From: Gammaproteobacteria bacterium
Lineage (GTDB): Bacteria > Pseudomonadota > Gammaproteobacteria > Chromatiales > Chromatiaceae
Assembly (NCBI GenBank): GCA_020445415.1
Contig: JAGRGP010000045.1
Span: 1 to 64,000, forward strand
DNA: 64,000 nucleotides
Direction: 5' to 3'
Shown in pieces: positions 6,959 through 15,826 of this stretch. A program made the position numbers and the translations under genes. Position 1 is the first letter of the stretch. Each line of letters begins with the position of its first letter. The notes beneath the pieces are model-generated. The model saw nothing but the letters and a program-made list of their open reading frames with translations, made no database searches and was not told the DNA's origin.

Positions 6959-8596
6959 TCAATGTATCCGGAATTGGCCGATTAGCTCCTGGAGGCGTCC
7001 CCCCAGATCCGACAAACGGTGGCTGGAGTTGGCTAACTCGCCGGTTCCCTCGGCTGCCTGCGCGGCCAAGCCGGAAATATGCACGATGCTGGTATCGATT
7101 TGCTTGGCAACAGCTGACTGTTCTTCCGCCGCACTGGCAATTTGCGTGGTCATTTCGGTCACGGTGCCGATGAATCCCACGATACTGTTCAAGGCATCCG
7201 CCGCCGCTTGAGCCTTGTTCACAGTGACCTGGGCGGTTGACTGGCCTCGCTCCATAACTTGAACAGCTTCCCGGGTACCCTGTTGCAAGCGTTCAATCAT
7301 CTGCTGAATTTCTTCCGTTGATTGCTGCGTCCGGCTGGCGAGAGTGCGTACTTCATCGGCAACCACCGCGAACCCCCGACCCTGCTCGCCGGCGCGGGCA
7401 GCTTCGATGGCAGCATTTAGCGCGAGTAAATTGGTTTGTTCGGCAATCCCGCGGATCACGTCCAAGACTGATCCGATGGCCTCGCTCTCGGTTTCCAGGC
7501 GATTGATCACCGATGACGCCTGTTGTACCTCGCCGGCGAGCGAATTGACCGCTCCAGAAGTTTCGCTCATTACCTGTTTCCCAGACTCAGCGCTGTGGTT
7601 TGCCTCGACGGTAGAAACGGCCGCAGATTCCGCGCTCCTGGCAATCTCTTGGACAGTGGCAGCCATCTCGGTAATTGCCGTGGCGACTTGGTGAGTTTCA
7701 CTACGCTGCTGGGCCATATCGGCATCGCTACGCGAGCTGGAAGCGGTTAAGGCCTTTGCCGCTTCGGTAAGCTCCACGCTTGCCTGTTCGATGCGCACCA
7801 TTATCTGCTGTATTTTGCTGACAAACTTGTTAAACGCTTGGGAGAGGCTGGCCACCTCATCCCTGCCATCCTCGTTTAGTCGGCGTGTCAGATCACCAGC
7901 ACCCTCGGCGATATCGTTGAGCGCGGTCGTCGTCTGTCCAAGCGGCTTGACGATACTGGCGGTGATGAAGAATGCCATTACCAACAGCAATGCCAATACT
8001 AAACCCACGATAGCGGCCAGGACTCCGGCACTTTGCCAAAACCCAGCTTCCACGTCATCGACATATATCCCGGTGCCGATCACCCAGCCCCAGGGCTTAA
8101 AGCTCTGCACGTACGACACTTTGGCGACTGGTTCCTCGCCTCCCGGTTTGGGCCAGAGGTAGTGGACGATTCCAGCCTCGAAGCGCTTGGCGGTCTCCAC
8201 GAACTCGGCAAACATGCGAGTGCCGTTGGCATCTTTCAGGTCGATCAGGTTCTTGCCGTTCAATGCAGGCTTGATGGGATGCATGATTATCACCCCCTGC
8301 ATATCATTGATCCAGAAGTAGTTGTCACCGTCGTAGCGCGTTTTCTCCAGCAGCGACAAGACCATAGTCTTGGCCTGCTCGGTACTCAGTTCGCCTGCGG
8401 TGACTCGGGCATGGTAGGCAGCGATTGTACTGTAGGCAACCTCAACCAACTTGCGCGTCTGCAGCGCCTTTTCGTTCATTAATGCTGATTTTTGGGTCAT
8501 CAGCGCGAAGGTTGCAATTGAAACGATCCCCATAACTGCAAGTAAGATCAATAGCCATAAACGATATCCGAACTTGTAGCCGCGGAGCATACGCAT
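6959..8596 (-). CDS. Methyl-accepting chemotaxis protein with single Cache sensor
   Basis: A transmembrane chemoreceptor. From the preferred start it has a first membrane segment ([19 protein letters not shown]), a periplasmic single-Cache domain with the typical [14 protein letters not shown] core, a second membrane segment, a HAMP region and a long signalling coiled coil with the hairpin tip [20 protein letters not shown]. The C-terminus (QFRIH) lacks the NWETF-like CheR/CheB tether. Many sCache_2 receptors bind small carboxylates, but the ligand here is unknown. The open frame extends upstream to 8710. I chose ATG at 8596 because an AGGA site lies 8 bases ahead and the extra residues look non-coding. 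No che genes are in the window. Confidence 0.88.
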   Translation of the reverse strand: MRMLRGYKFGYRLWLLILLAVMGIVSIATFALMTQKSALMNEKALQTRKLVEVAYSTIAAYHARVTAGELSTEQAKTMVLSLLEKTRYDGDNYFWINDMQGVIIMHPIKPALNGKNLIDLKDANGTRMFAEFVETAKRFEAGIVHYLWPKPGGEEPVAKVSYVQSFKPWGWVIGTGIYVDDVEAGFWQSAGVLAAIVGLVLALLLVMAFFITASIVKPLGQTTTALNDIAEGAGDLTRRLNEDGRDEVASLSQAFNKFVSKIQQIMVRIEQASVELTEAAKALTASSSRSDADMAQQRSETHQVATAITEMAATVQEIARSAESAAVSTVEANHSAESGKQVMSETSGAVNSLAGEVQQASSVINRLETESEAIGSVLDVIRGIAEQTNLLALNAAIEAARAGEQGRGFAVVADEVRTLASRTQQSTEEIQQMIERLQQGTREAVQVMERGQSTAQVTVNKAQAAADALNSIVGFIGTVTEMTTQIASAAEEQSAVAKQIDTSIVHISGLAAQAAEGTGELANSSHRLSDLGGRLQELIGQFRIH

Positions 8597-8757
8597 TGTT
8601 TTTTTCCTCATCGACGAGACCGGCTGGGCGTAACCCGTATCCGGTGGGTAGCGGAAACCTGGTTTAATATAGAGCGGCAGCGAGAAGTGAATCTGAAATA
8701 CTTTCACCACATCTGGAGCTGATTGGAGCCCGCCGGCCGTGCAGCCGGAGTATCTGT

Positions 8758-9834
8758 TTAGGCGTTGCCTTGATCCTTCATGGCCAATTGGTGGGCTTTG
8801 GCGAAATCGAGCATGCGCTGTATCGGGAGTACCGCCTTTTCTCTGATCTCAGGGGCGATGACGATCTCATTGTCGCATCGCATCAAAACCTGCTCCAGAT
8901 TTTGTAGGGCATTCATGCCCATCCATGGGCAGTGCGCACAGCTTTGGCAGGTTGCACCTTCACCGGCGGTCGGCGCTTCAATCAAGATCTTACCGGGCGC
9001 GAGCTGTTTCATTTTGTGGAAAATGCCCCCATCGGTGGCAACGATAAACTCGGGGTTGTCCATTTCGTGAACCGCCTTGATGAGTGCGGTGGTTGAGCCA
9101 ACCACATCGGCCTGATCAATGACCTGTTCCGGTGATTCCGGGTGCACCAGAACCGCCGCCTTTGGATGCAGCTTGCGAATACGCGCCAGGGCGACTGATT
9201 TGAATTCTTCGTGGACTACGCAGGAGCCCTGCCACAACAGCATGTCTGCTCCGGTGACCTTCTGGACATAACGTCCCAGGTGTTTGTCGGGTGCCCAGAG
9301 AATCTTTTCTCCCTGAGCATGGAGATGCTTGACGATTGGCAAGGCGATCCCGGATGTGACCACCCAGTCCGATCGTGCTTTCACTTCGGCGCTGGTGTTG
9401 GCGTAAACGACCACCGTGTGATCCGGATGCTGGTCACAGAATTGGCCGAAGGCCGTCGCCGGACAACCTTCGTCCAGAGAGCATGTGGCCTTGAGGTCCG
9501 GCATGAGAATACGCTTCTCGGGATTTAGGATCTTGGCGGTTTCGCCCATAAAGCGAACCCCACAAACTACCAAAGTACTTGCGGTCTGGGCCGCACCGAA
9601 ACGAGCCATTTCCAACGAGTCGGCAACACAGCCACCACTCTCCTCGGCAAGCTCCTGGAGCCCCGAGTCGGTATAGTAGTGAGCAACCAGAACCGCATCT
9701 CGCTCGGCCAGCAATCGCTTTATCCGCACCTTTAGTTTCTCGCGTTCACCGGGAGTGAGTTCTGGCCAAACCGGATGTGGGGGCACCTCGACCTGAGTAC
9801 CTGAGGGGATTGAGTTTGGGTGAAAATCAGTCAT
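8758..9834 (-). CDS. nadA: Quinolinate synthase NadA
   Basis: A 358-residue enzyme of NAD biosynthesis that condenses iminoaspartate with dihydroxyacetone phosphate to quinolinate using a [4Fe-4S] cluster. Family hallmarks are [53 protein letters not shown] and HPESPEQV, plus the C-terminal [15 protein letters not shown]. The three cluster cysteines are expected to be those in CSLDEGC, GSCVVHE and CQSCAHC. Length is standard for the long proteobacterial form. It appears to stand alone: the chemoreceptor follows in the same direction after 160 bases, and the HDOD gene is divergent. No nadB or nadC is in view. Confidence 0.95.
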   Translation of the reverse strand: MTDFHPNSIPSGTQVEVPPHPVWPELTPGEREKLKVRIKRLLAERDAVLVAHYYTDSGLQELAEESGGCVADSLEMARFGAAQTASTLVVCGVRFMGETAKILNPEKRILMPDLKATCSLDEGCPATAFGQFCDQHPDHTVVVYANTSAEVKARSDWVVTSGIALPIVKHLHAQGEKILWAPDKHLGRYVQKVTGADMLLWQGSCVVHEEFKSVALARIRKLHPKAAVLVHPESPEQVIDQADVVGSTTALIKAVHEMDNPEFIVATDGGIFHKMKQLAPGKILIEAPTAGEGATCQSCAHCPWMGMNALQNLEQVLMRCDNEIVIAPEIREKAVLPIQRMLDFAKAHQLAMKDQGNA

Positions 9835-9887
9835 TTACGGCGGCCTCGGGGATTAAAGAACTAAAAGCACCAGACGCTACTAACTAG

Positions 9888-10850
9888 GTGCGCGGTCTGT
9901 GGGGGAAGTTGACACGGGACGCTACGGACCCGGATGAAGCAATTCATTACATTCTCAACGAACAGGGGTGCTTAGATTCGATGCTACAGGCGAGTACTGC
10001 CGGAGCCAGGGGAAAACTTACCCGATTAATGAGTTTTCCGCCACTCTCGCGAACAGCGAGCCGTATTCTTGACGTGGTCGGGAATCCCGATGTTGATGTT
10101 GATCAGATGGCGGAGATCATCAATCAGGATCCGGCATTGACTGCACGCATCCTCGGTCTTGCCAATTCAGCCTATTTTGGCCAGATCCGTGCCATTGCCA
10201 CGGTAAGAGAGGCAATTATCCGGGTACTCGGCCTGAATATGGTAAAAAGTCTGGCCATCAGTATCAGCATGGCGGGGGTGTTCAACCCTCGCCTTTGCAA
10301 GGCCTTTATCCTGGAAGATTACTGGTATCGGGCCCTGGGCGGTGCGATGCTCGCCCGGTTGATTGCCCAGCGGATTTCTCCGGAAGTACAGAGCGACACT
10401 GAAAGCGTCTATCTTTGCGGGTTGCTCCACAATCTAGGGGAACTACTGTTAGCCCATGTTTTTCCAGATGAATTTTCAAAAGCATTGGAGGCTGTCGAGG
10501 AGGCGCCGGCAAGCAACCCGTACGAGATGGAACGGGAATACGTGGGTATCGACCAAGTGCAGGCTGGAGAGCTACTGATGAGGCGTTGGCACCTTCCCGA
10601 TGGGGTGATCGAGGTAATTGGATCCCTCGAACTGATGGATTATCAGGGACGCTATCGGGTAGACCTCGAAGTGGTTCGATCGGCGAGAAGCTGGATCTCC
10701 GGGGATACCCACGAGGCTCCCCCGGCACTGATGGAGAATCGACGGTTGATTTCGATTCCCGGCCTCGATCGACGGGCGTTGTCCTTGATCCAAGAACAGT
10801 TTCTGGATCAGCGAGAAGCGTTGCGCGATTTGGCCAGGGTGCTGGCCTGA
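9888..10850 (+). CDS. HDOD-domain protein
   Basis: A 320-residue protein with an HDOD domain in about residues 40-240: FPPLSRTASRILDVVGNPDVD is followed by INQDPALTARILGLANSAYFG and VREAIIRVLGLNMVKSL, the standard HDOD pattern. HDOD domains resemble HD phosphohydrolases but lack catalytic metal ligands, and act in signalling and c-di-GMP networks. The C-terminal 80 residues are helical and unassigned. Start is GTG at 9888. ATG at 9984 is an alternative that would still keep the whole domain. The GAF-GGDEF gene follows after seven bases, so the two likely form an operon. Confidence 0.8.
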   Translation: MRGLWGKLTRDATDPDEAIHYILNEQGCLDSMLQASTAGARGKLTRLMSFPPLSRTASRILDVVGNPDVDVDQMAEIINQDPALTARILGLANSAYFGQIRAIATVREAIIRVLGLNMVKSLAISISMAGVFNPRLCKAFILEDYWYRALGGAMLARLIAQRISPEVQSDTESVYLCGLLHNLGELLLAHVFPDEFSKALEAVEEAPASNPYEMEREYVGIDQVQAGELLMRRWHLPDGVIEVIGSLELMDYQGRYRVDLEVVRSARSWISGDTHEAPPALMENRRLISIPGLDRRALSLIQEQFLDQREALRDLARVLA

Positions 10851-10857
10851 TCAGCGG

Positions 10858-12060
10858 GTGAATGCCATGGCCGATATGGAACTGGCGGATGGCTATCTGG
10901 CGCTGATAGACGCGCTCTCGGCTATCCGACAGCTATCGGAACTGGACCTGGGCAGCTCCTCGGAAACATTGCTTCTGGAAGCCGCGTTGAATGCGTTGGT
11001 GAGCCATCAGGACTTGGAGAACTGCTCGCTCTTCATGCTGCGCAACGATCGCTTGGTGTGTGCTGCGGGGAGCGGGATGGACCAGTATCTCCAGTATTCG
11101 CGGACAGTGGTGCAGATGCACCCCCCGGACAGCATGAGTTTCGCAATCGGCGAGGGGATTGTAGGCCGCGCCTTTGAGGCGGGGGAGATCCAGGCTAGTG
11201 AAGACTGCTTCCGGGATCCCTGTTTCAAACCCTTTCAATCCGCCGGTGGAGGGATGGAGATTGGCTCCTTGATTTGCGTTCCGGTCAAGTCCGGTGAATC
11301 GGTTCTGGGGGTCCTTAATGTCTCTCACCCCTTGCCGCACTTCTTCAGGTCCTGGCATCAACACTTTTTAATACTTTTCGCCAATTGCCTGGGGCGTTTC
11401 CTGCACGTACATCGCCGCTTGAAAAGTCTGGAACAGACCATCGACGAGCGGACATCGGAGCTTCAACATGCCCTTTCCGAATCAGAGGACTTGCGCCGGC
11501 AGTATCAGCGGTTATCGACTTTGGATGAACTCACGGGACTGCACAACCGCCGCTATTTCTTTACCGAAGGCGAAGTTATGCTGGCCAGGGCGCTGCGCGA
11601 GAAATCCATTACCAGTTTGTTAATGATTGATGTCGATCACTTTAAACGGATAAACGACAAGTGGGGTCATGCGACCGGCGACCGGGTATTGAAGCTTATA
11701 GCCGGGGTATTACGGAAGCAGTTAAGAATCGGCGATATGATCGCACGGCTGGGCGGCGAAGAGTTTGTCCTGATGCTGCCGAACACCGGGCCGGTGCCCG
11801 CCGACATGATTGCGGGTCGGATCCAGGATGAGGTCAGTAGGATCGATCTGGGCGGCACTATGCATGGCCTGAAACTGACCGCCAGTATCGGAATGACGTT
11901 TCTCCCCGGTGATTCCCAAGGGAGTCTTACCGGGCTGTTGAATAAGATCTATCGGGAAGCCGACATGGCGATGTACACCTGCAAGGATCAGGGCCGAAAC
12001 TGCCGGCTGTTTTTCACCCAAGATATGCAGGGAAATGGTTTGGACCGAACCGACAGTTAA
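10858..12060 (+). CDS. GAF-GGDEF diguanylate cyclase
   Basis: A 400-residue soluble protein: a GAF sensor domain (about 25-180), a short coiled linker (about 185-220) and a GGDEF domain (about 225-395). The active site reads RLGGEEFVLML. RIGD lies five residues ahead of GGEEF, matching the RxxD product-inhibition site. It should therefore be an active cyclase making c-di-GMP from GTP with feedback control. There is no EAL domain. Start is GTG at 10858, with ATG at 10867 also possible. It is paired with the HDOD gene just upstream, a common combination in c-di-GMP signalling. Confidence 0.87.
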   Translation: MNAMADMELADGYLALIDALSAIRQLSELDLGSSSETLLLEAALNALVSHQDLENCSLFMLRNDRLVCAAGSGMDQYLQYSRTVVQMHPPDSMSFAIGEGIVGRAFEAGEIQASEDCFRDPCFKPFQSAGGGMEIGSLICVPVKSGESVLGVLNVSHPLPHFFRSWHQHFLILFANCLGRFLHVHRRLKSLEQTIDERTSELQHALSESEDLRRQYQRLSTLDELTGLHNRRYFFTEGEVMLARALREKSITSLLMIDVDHFKRINDKWGHATGDRVLKLIAGVLRKQLRIGDMIARLGGEEFVLMLPNTGPVPADMIAGRIQDEVSRIDLGGTMHGLKLTASIGMTFLPGDSQGSLTGLLNKIYREADMAMYTCKDQGRNCRLFFTQDMQGNGLDRTDS

Positions 12061-12114
12061 CTGAGGCCGGCTGCCGATTGAAAAACCAAGCCGCCATGGT
12101 TTTGGCGAATGCAT

Positions 12115-12143
12115 GGCCGGGACAACGAGAAACTGTCCCGGCC
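12115..12143. terminator. Hairpin between convergent genes
   Basis: GGCCGGGACA (12115-12124) pairs perfectly with TGTCCCGGCC (12134-12143) over a nine-base loop, in the gap between the convergent cyclase and dynamin genes. It has no clear T-run on either strand, so it is a probable but not textbook bidirectional terminator. Confidence 0.5.
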
Positions 12144-12162
12144 GGCTTGATACCCCTTACCG

Positions 12163-13635
12163 TTAGTCTTCTTTGGTTCCCGGGGTTTCAGGATTCGGTT
12201 GCCCAGAGGGAGCGGTAAAGCTGTCATTCAGCCGTTGAACATAAGCATCGGCATCCTGAGTAACTTGGTGGAGGCGCTTGCGGGCACCCCGTCCCCATCC
12301 CGCAGGGTTCTTCATGAAGATGCTTCTCCAGGGTCGGGCGCTGCGAAGAAATGCCTTTGTGATATCCCCGCGTATTGCCAATTCCGCGGCATATTTTTTC
12401 AGATTTTTAGCAACCCACCCGGCAGTCACCGCACGTACCACGAAGTGCAGCGCCGCAATGACTACCAATAAAACAACCACGCCGGTGGCGGCAAGCCATG
12501 GACTGGATGCGAATAGCTCGGTAATTGACGAGAACCAACCCTCCCCGCTGGCCGTGCCGGTGTTAGCGCTGGAAAGGGTGGCGGCGACAATGATGGCACC
12601 CAGTACTAAGGCATCCCCCCAGATAACCCGCTTTTTCCAGCTTTGGATTGCCGAAGACAGGGCAGGGACCGCTTTGTCCTCGATATCGCGCGACGTCTTC
12701 TCCAGGGCACCGACAATCCGGTATGCACGCTCTACCTCGACCTGTTGCATGCGCTCATGGATCTCGGTGAGATCGGCATCCCGTTTTCGCTCGAATCTCT
12801 CCTTGAGGCTTTGATCTTCGATCGGCAAGTCAAAATCCGGATTATAGATGGTGTAAAAGCGGCCTGCCGTCAGTCCTCTGTCACCCATCGCCCGTTGCCA
12901 TGCCGCCACCACTTCCTCGGGGTTATCCTCCCGGGCCGTGGTGTCTATTTGGTTGAGTATGAATAGGAACTTACCGGTATCAGGCCGGTTGATCGTGCGG
13001 CTGACCAGGTGGTCAAGGGTATCCTGCATTGCTCCAGGCTCCGGGTGCCGGGCGTCGAAGAGCACGAGCACCAGATCGGAGAGGTCAATGATATGGTCGG
13101 TAATGCGTAGCGTGGAGGTGCGCTGGGCATCGGCATCAAAGCCCGGGGAGTCGATCAGAATCTTTCCCTTAAGCCTTTCACTTGGGCAGGTCTTTAACTG
13201 CAGATAAGCATCGATGCGTCGGCCTTCACCTTTGGCAACCAGTTCGATTTCATCGCTCATCTGGTAGAAAGGAAACCGGGGATCGGCATCCAACGCCACC
13301 CCGGGGAGGGTGTGTGCCTCTTTTTCGCCACTATAACAGATGACGCTAAAACGATCGTCAACCGCTTGGTTCCCGGTGCGCTGGAGTTTATAACCTAGAT
13401 AGTGGTTGATGAACGTTGATTTACCCGACGAGAAGGTCCCTAACACCGATATCAGGGGCCACCAAGGGATCTGCGTAGCGTAAGATTCGTCGGTCCCCAA
13501 CAACCCGATTTTCCGGGCAACGCGGTCCAGTGATCTAAAGCTTCTTACCGTGCTGAGGAGGATGGGGTTTTCCTGCTCCAGGTGAGTCTCCAAGTGTTGG
13601 AGTCGCGCTTCGATTGAGTTGCCTGCGGTAGTCAT
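12163..13635 (-). CDS. Dynamin-like GTPase with C-terminal membrane hairpin
   Basis: A 490-residue protein. The GTPase domain carries the P-loop GTFSSGKS at residues 66-73, the G3 motif DSPG in LIDSPGFDADAQRTS, and an N-Q-I-D in place of NKXD for base recognition (FILNQIDTT). Helical regions follow, and then two hydrophobic segments (near GDALVLGAIIVAATL and LAATGVVVLLVVIAALHFVV), which suggest membrane insertion. Bacterial dynamin-like proteins remodel or guard membranes. The role here is not known. The start ATG at 13635 is clear. It stands alone, with convergent and divergent neighbours. Confidence 0.8.
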   Translation of the reverse strand: MTTAGNSIEARLQHLETHLEQENPILLSTVRSFRSLDRVARKIGLLGTDESYATQIPWWPLISVLGTFSSGKSTFINHYLGYKLQRTGNQAVDDRFSVICYSGEKEAHTLPGVALDADPRFPFYQMSDEIELVAKGEGRRIDAYLQLKTCPSERLKGKILIDSPGFDADAQRTSTLRITDHIIDLSDLVLVLFDARHPEPGAMQDTLDHLVSRTINRPDTGKFLFILNQIDTTAREDNPEEVVAAWQRAMGDRGLTAGRFYTIYNPDFDLPIEDQSLKERFERKRDADLTEIHERMQQVEVERAYRIVGALEKTSRDIEDKAVPALSSAIQSWKKRVIWGDALVLGAIIVAATLSSANTGTASGEGWFSSITELFASSPWLAATGVVVLLVVIAALHFVVRAVTAGWVAKNLKKYAAELAIRGDITKAFLRSARPWRSIFMKNPAGWGRGARKRLHQVTQDADAYVQRLNDSFTAPSGQPNPETPGTKED

Positions 13636-14049
13636 CTGTGGTTGCCCCTGAGTCTGGTTTTAGTACCGGCTTTCGCCGCTGAATTATAGAGAATTTTTGT
13701 ATAACGGCCCGTTCTGGAACGGTGAATAGACTGGAATTCTAACCTGCCCGACGTTGTTGCGGACAGAGAAAAAGAAAATCTGAAAAAAAACAAAAAAAAA
13801 TTTTTCGCCTCTGCTGAGGGGGCGGCGCCTCTGGAGGCCAGTATTTATAAGGAAGTAGCTAATTTGGGCAAATATTAAATAACTAATATATAAGCGTAAA
13901 CGGACTGGGCCTTTGTTGCAATAGGGGGGGGGTTAAGGGATACTGCAGAGGCTTTATTAAGCACTTATCGCTTTGTGAAAAAACGCCGAAATCAGCCCTG
14001 GGACCTCGTCTCTGGCACTTGATAACAAACTAAATCTTGGAGGTTGAAT
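13636..14049. other. Intergenic region with A-tract and promoter of the 14-24 kb cluster
   Basis: A 414-base gap between divergent genes. Bases 13768-13805 are a striking A-tract that switches to a T-run, followed by GC-rich GCCTCTGCTGAGG-like hairpin sequence. Read on the minus strand this looks like a hairpin plus T-run with no gene upstream, so it may instead be a bent-DNA or UP-like element. A plausible sigma-70 promoter lies at 13864-13892. The first strong ribosome site, GGAGG at 14039-14043, precedes the SCP2 gene. Confidence 0.45.
13864..13892 (+). promoter_or_regulatory. Putative sigma-70 promoter
   Basis: TTGGGC at 13864-13869 and TATATA at 13887-13892 are spaced by 17 bases in AT-rich DNA, about 150 bases ahead of the SCP2 gene. 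It may start the long cluster that follows. Confidence 0.35.
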
Positions 14050-14445
14050 ATGGCCGAACTTTTTTCTGACGAATGGATGAAGGGGTATTTGGAGCAGTGG
14101 AATGCCGATCCGGAACTCAGTAGTTCCCTCGGTCAGATTGGATTCAGCAGCGCGATTGGCTATGGGTTTGATGGAGAGGATAAGCCCCGTGGCGTGATTA
14201 CCGTGCAAAATGGTCAGGCAATAAGTGCAGGAACTTATAATGGGGAGTCCTTGAATTGGGATATCCGCTGCTCCCCGGCGCAGTGGGAAAAGTGGATTGG
14301 CAAACCTCCTGGAATGATGGGGTTGGGCTTGGCCTTCACCTCCGGAAAGATGAAGTTCAAGATTGGTGACTACGGCGCAATGCTGAAAGATCCCCGTATG
14401 GCGGGACCCTTTATCAAGACCTTCTCGGTAATGGGAAGGGTTTGA
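14050..14445 (+). CDS. SCP2-like (sterol carrier) domain protein
   Basis: A 131-residue soluble protein resembling a single SCP2 domain: FSDEWMKGYLEQWNADPEL at the start, then strands around GVITVQNGQAISAGT, a helix around CSPAQWEKWI and the closing GKMKFKIGDYGAML motif. SCP2 folds bind lipids or other hydrophobic ligands in a tunnel. I chose ATG at 14050, six bases after a perfect GGAGG; the TTG at 14044 would directly abut that site. A strong hairpin follows (14457-14507), so this first gene may be expressed at a higher level than the RND genes behind it. Its link to them is inferred from position and direction. Confidence 0.7.
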   Translation: MAELFSDEWMKGYLEQWNADPELSSSLGQIGFSSAIGYGFDGEDKPRGVITVQNGQAISAGTYNGESLNWDIRCSPAQWEKWIGKPPGMMGLGLAFTSGKMKFKIGDYGAMLKDPRMAGPFIKTFSVMGRV

Positions 14446-14456
14446 TTACCGGGATT

Positions 14457-14507
14457 CTGAGCTTCGCGCTACGGGTGAACTGTAACCTTTGCGCGAAGCT
14501 CAGTTTT
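14457..14507 (+). terminator. Strong terminator-like hairpin between SCP2 and RND adaptor genes
   Basis: CTGAGCTTCGCGC (14457-14469) pairs perfectly with GCGCGAAGCTCAG (14491-14503) over a 21-base loop and is followed by TTTT. It starts 12 bases after the SCP2 stop codon. It could end most transcripts there or act as an attenuator for the downstream RND genes. Confidence 0.65.
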
Positions 14508-14546
14508 ACGACTGGCTTCAAGAGAAAATCGGTAGGTTTATTCGTG

Positions 14547-15707
14547 ATGGGCACAAAAATCCAGGCAGTCGTAGTGGCAGCGGGCCTAGCTATTGCCTCA
14601 TCCCTTTTCGCCCAGGACTGGTCGCAGTCGGGGGGGGCTGACTTCTTTACCGTGCAGCAAGCAAGGGGAGCTCCGACGGTCTCCCTGGGCGGAACGGTAA
14701 TCCCCTACAAAGAGGTTACCTTGGCCGCTCAACTACCGGGTCGAGTTAAGTTCCTTGCGGGTATCGAAGGTGATGCCTTTCAAGAGGGTACCCTGCTGGT
14801 GGCATTGGACGATTCCGAATTGCTCGCAAAGCGTAATTCCGCGCTGGCGCAGTTGGCGAACGCCGATGCTCAATTTCGGGCGGCGGGCATAAAATTTGAC
14901 CGGGAACTCTGGTCTCCACAATCGGAACAAGCCCCTGGGGGTATGGGGGTACCCAATCTGTTTGATCAGATGTTTACCCAACCCATGGAGAGCTTCTCCG
15001 GGACCCGCCACCGGGGAGTTGAACGCCGAGCCGATTTATACAGTTCGGAGATTCAGATCAATCAAGCACGCAATTCCATCATGGCGGCTCGTTCCCAGAT
15101 CGAGGCGATAGACGCCAAGCTACGGGACGCTAAGAGCCTTGCTCCGTTTGATGGGGTTATCATGAGAAAGTTTGTAGAAGAGGGCGATACCATGCAGCCG
15201 GGACAGCCTCTGCTGGTGTTTGCCGATGTGGAATATCTGCAAATCCTGGTGGATGTTCCCGCTCGCTTACGACCAGGCCTGAACGAAGGGATGATGCTGC
15301 AGGCCCAGCTAGATGTAGGAAATCAGGTGGTACCGGTCAGGGTGGCCCAGATCTTTCCCATGGCTGATGCTCAGCGGCACACGGTAAAGGTGAAGTTCGA
15401 CCTACCACAGGGTGTATCGGCGCCGGGTATGTACGCTAAGGTTTTGGTGCCAGATTTTACTGCACCTGCTCGGAATTTTCCGGTTATCCCCTCCACGGCA
15501 ATACGTTATAACGGCAGTCTGCCGGGGGTGTATGTACTGGATGCCGAGGGAAAACCATCGTTGCGGCTGATCCGGGTAGGCGAACATTTGGACGGAGGAT
15601 TTACTAGCGTGCTTTCTGGATTGAGTGAGGGGGAGCGCGTGCTGAGAAACCCTGGGGGCGGAGTTTCATCCGCGTGGGCCTCACCTTCGGCGGGAGGCGT
15701 ACGCTGA
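14547..15707 (+). CDS. RND efflux periplasmic adaptor (membrane fusion protein)
   Basis: A 386-residue exported protein of the HlyD/AcrA type that would link an RND pump to an outer-membrane channel. It has a signal peptide (VVVAAGLAIASSLFAQ), a split lipoyl half-motif (TLAAQLPGRVKFLAGIEGD ... LAPFDGVIMRKFVEEGD), an alpha-hairpin region and a beta-barrel domain. The hairpin is interrupted by an unusual Gly/Pro/Met-rich stretch (about residues 125-165). No lipoprotein cysteine is present. The open frame reaches back to 14442, but that part overlaps the terminator hairpin, so I prefer ATG at 14547. The permease follows. No TolC-like protein is in the window. Confidence 0.83.
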   Translation: MGTKIQAVVVAAGLAIASSLFAQDWSQSGGADFFTVQQARGAPTVSLGGTVIPYKEVTLAAQLPGRVKFLAGIEGDAFQEGTLLVALDDSELLAKRNSALAQLANADAQFRAAGIKFDRELWSPQSEQAPGGMGVPNLFDQMFTQPMESFSGTRHRGVERRADLYSSEIQINQARNSIMAARSQIEAIDAKLRDAKSLAPFDGVIMRKFVEEGDTMQPGQPLLVFADVEYLQILVDVPARLRPGLNEGMMLQAQLDVGNQVVPVRVAQIFPMADAQRHTVKVKFDLPQGVSAPGMYAKVLVPDFTAPARNFPVIPSTAIRYNGSLPGVYVLDAEGKPSLRLIRVGEHLDGGFTSVLSGLSEGERVLRNPGGGVSSAWASPSAGGVR

Positions 15708-15826
15708 TTTCTTTGGCACCACGCCACGTTTAGGAGCTCTGCTCAAGCACTGGCGTGGCAAGTCTAAGTCTGTGGCTCTGATAGCGCTGACCTGCATTCG
15801 ATAATAACTATACAGTCAACAGTGAG

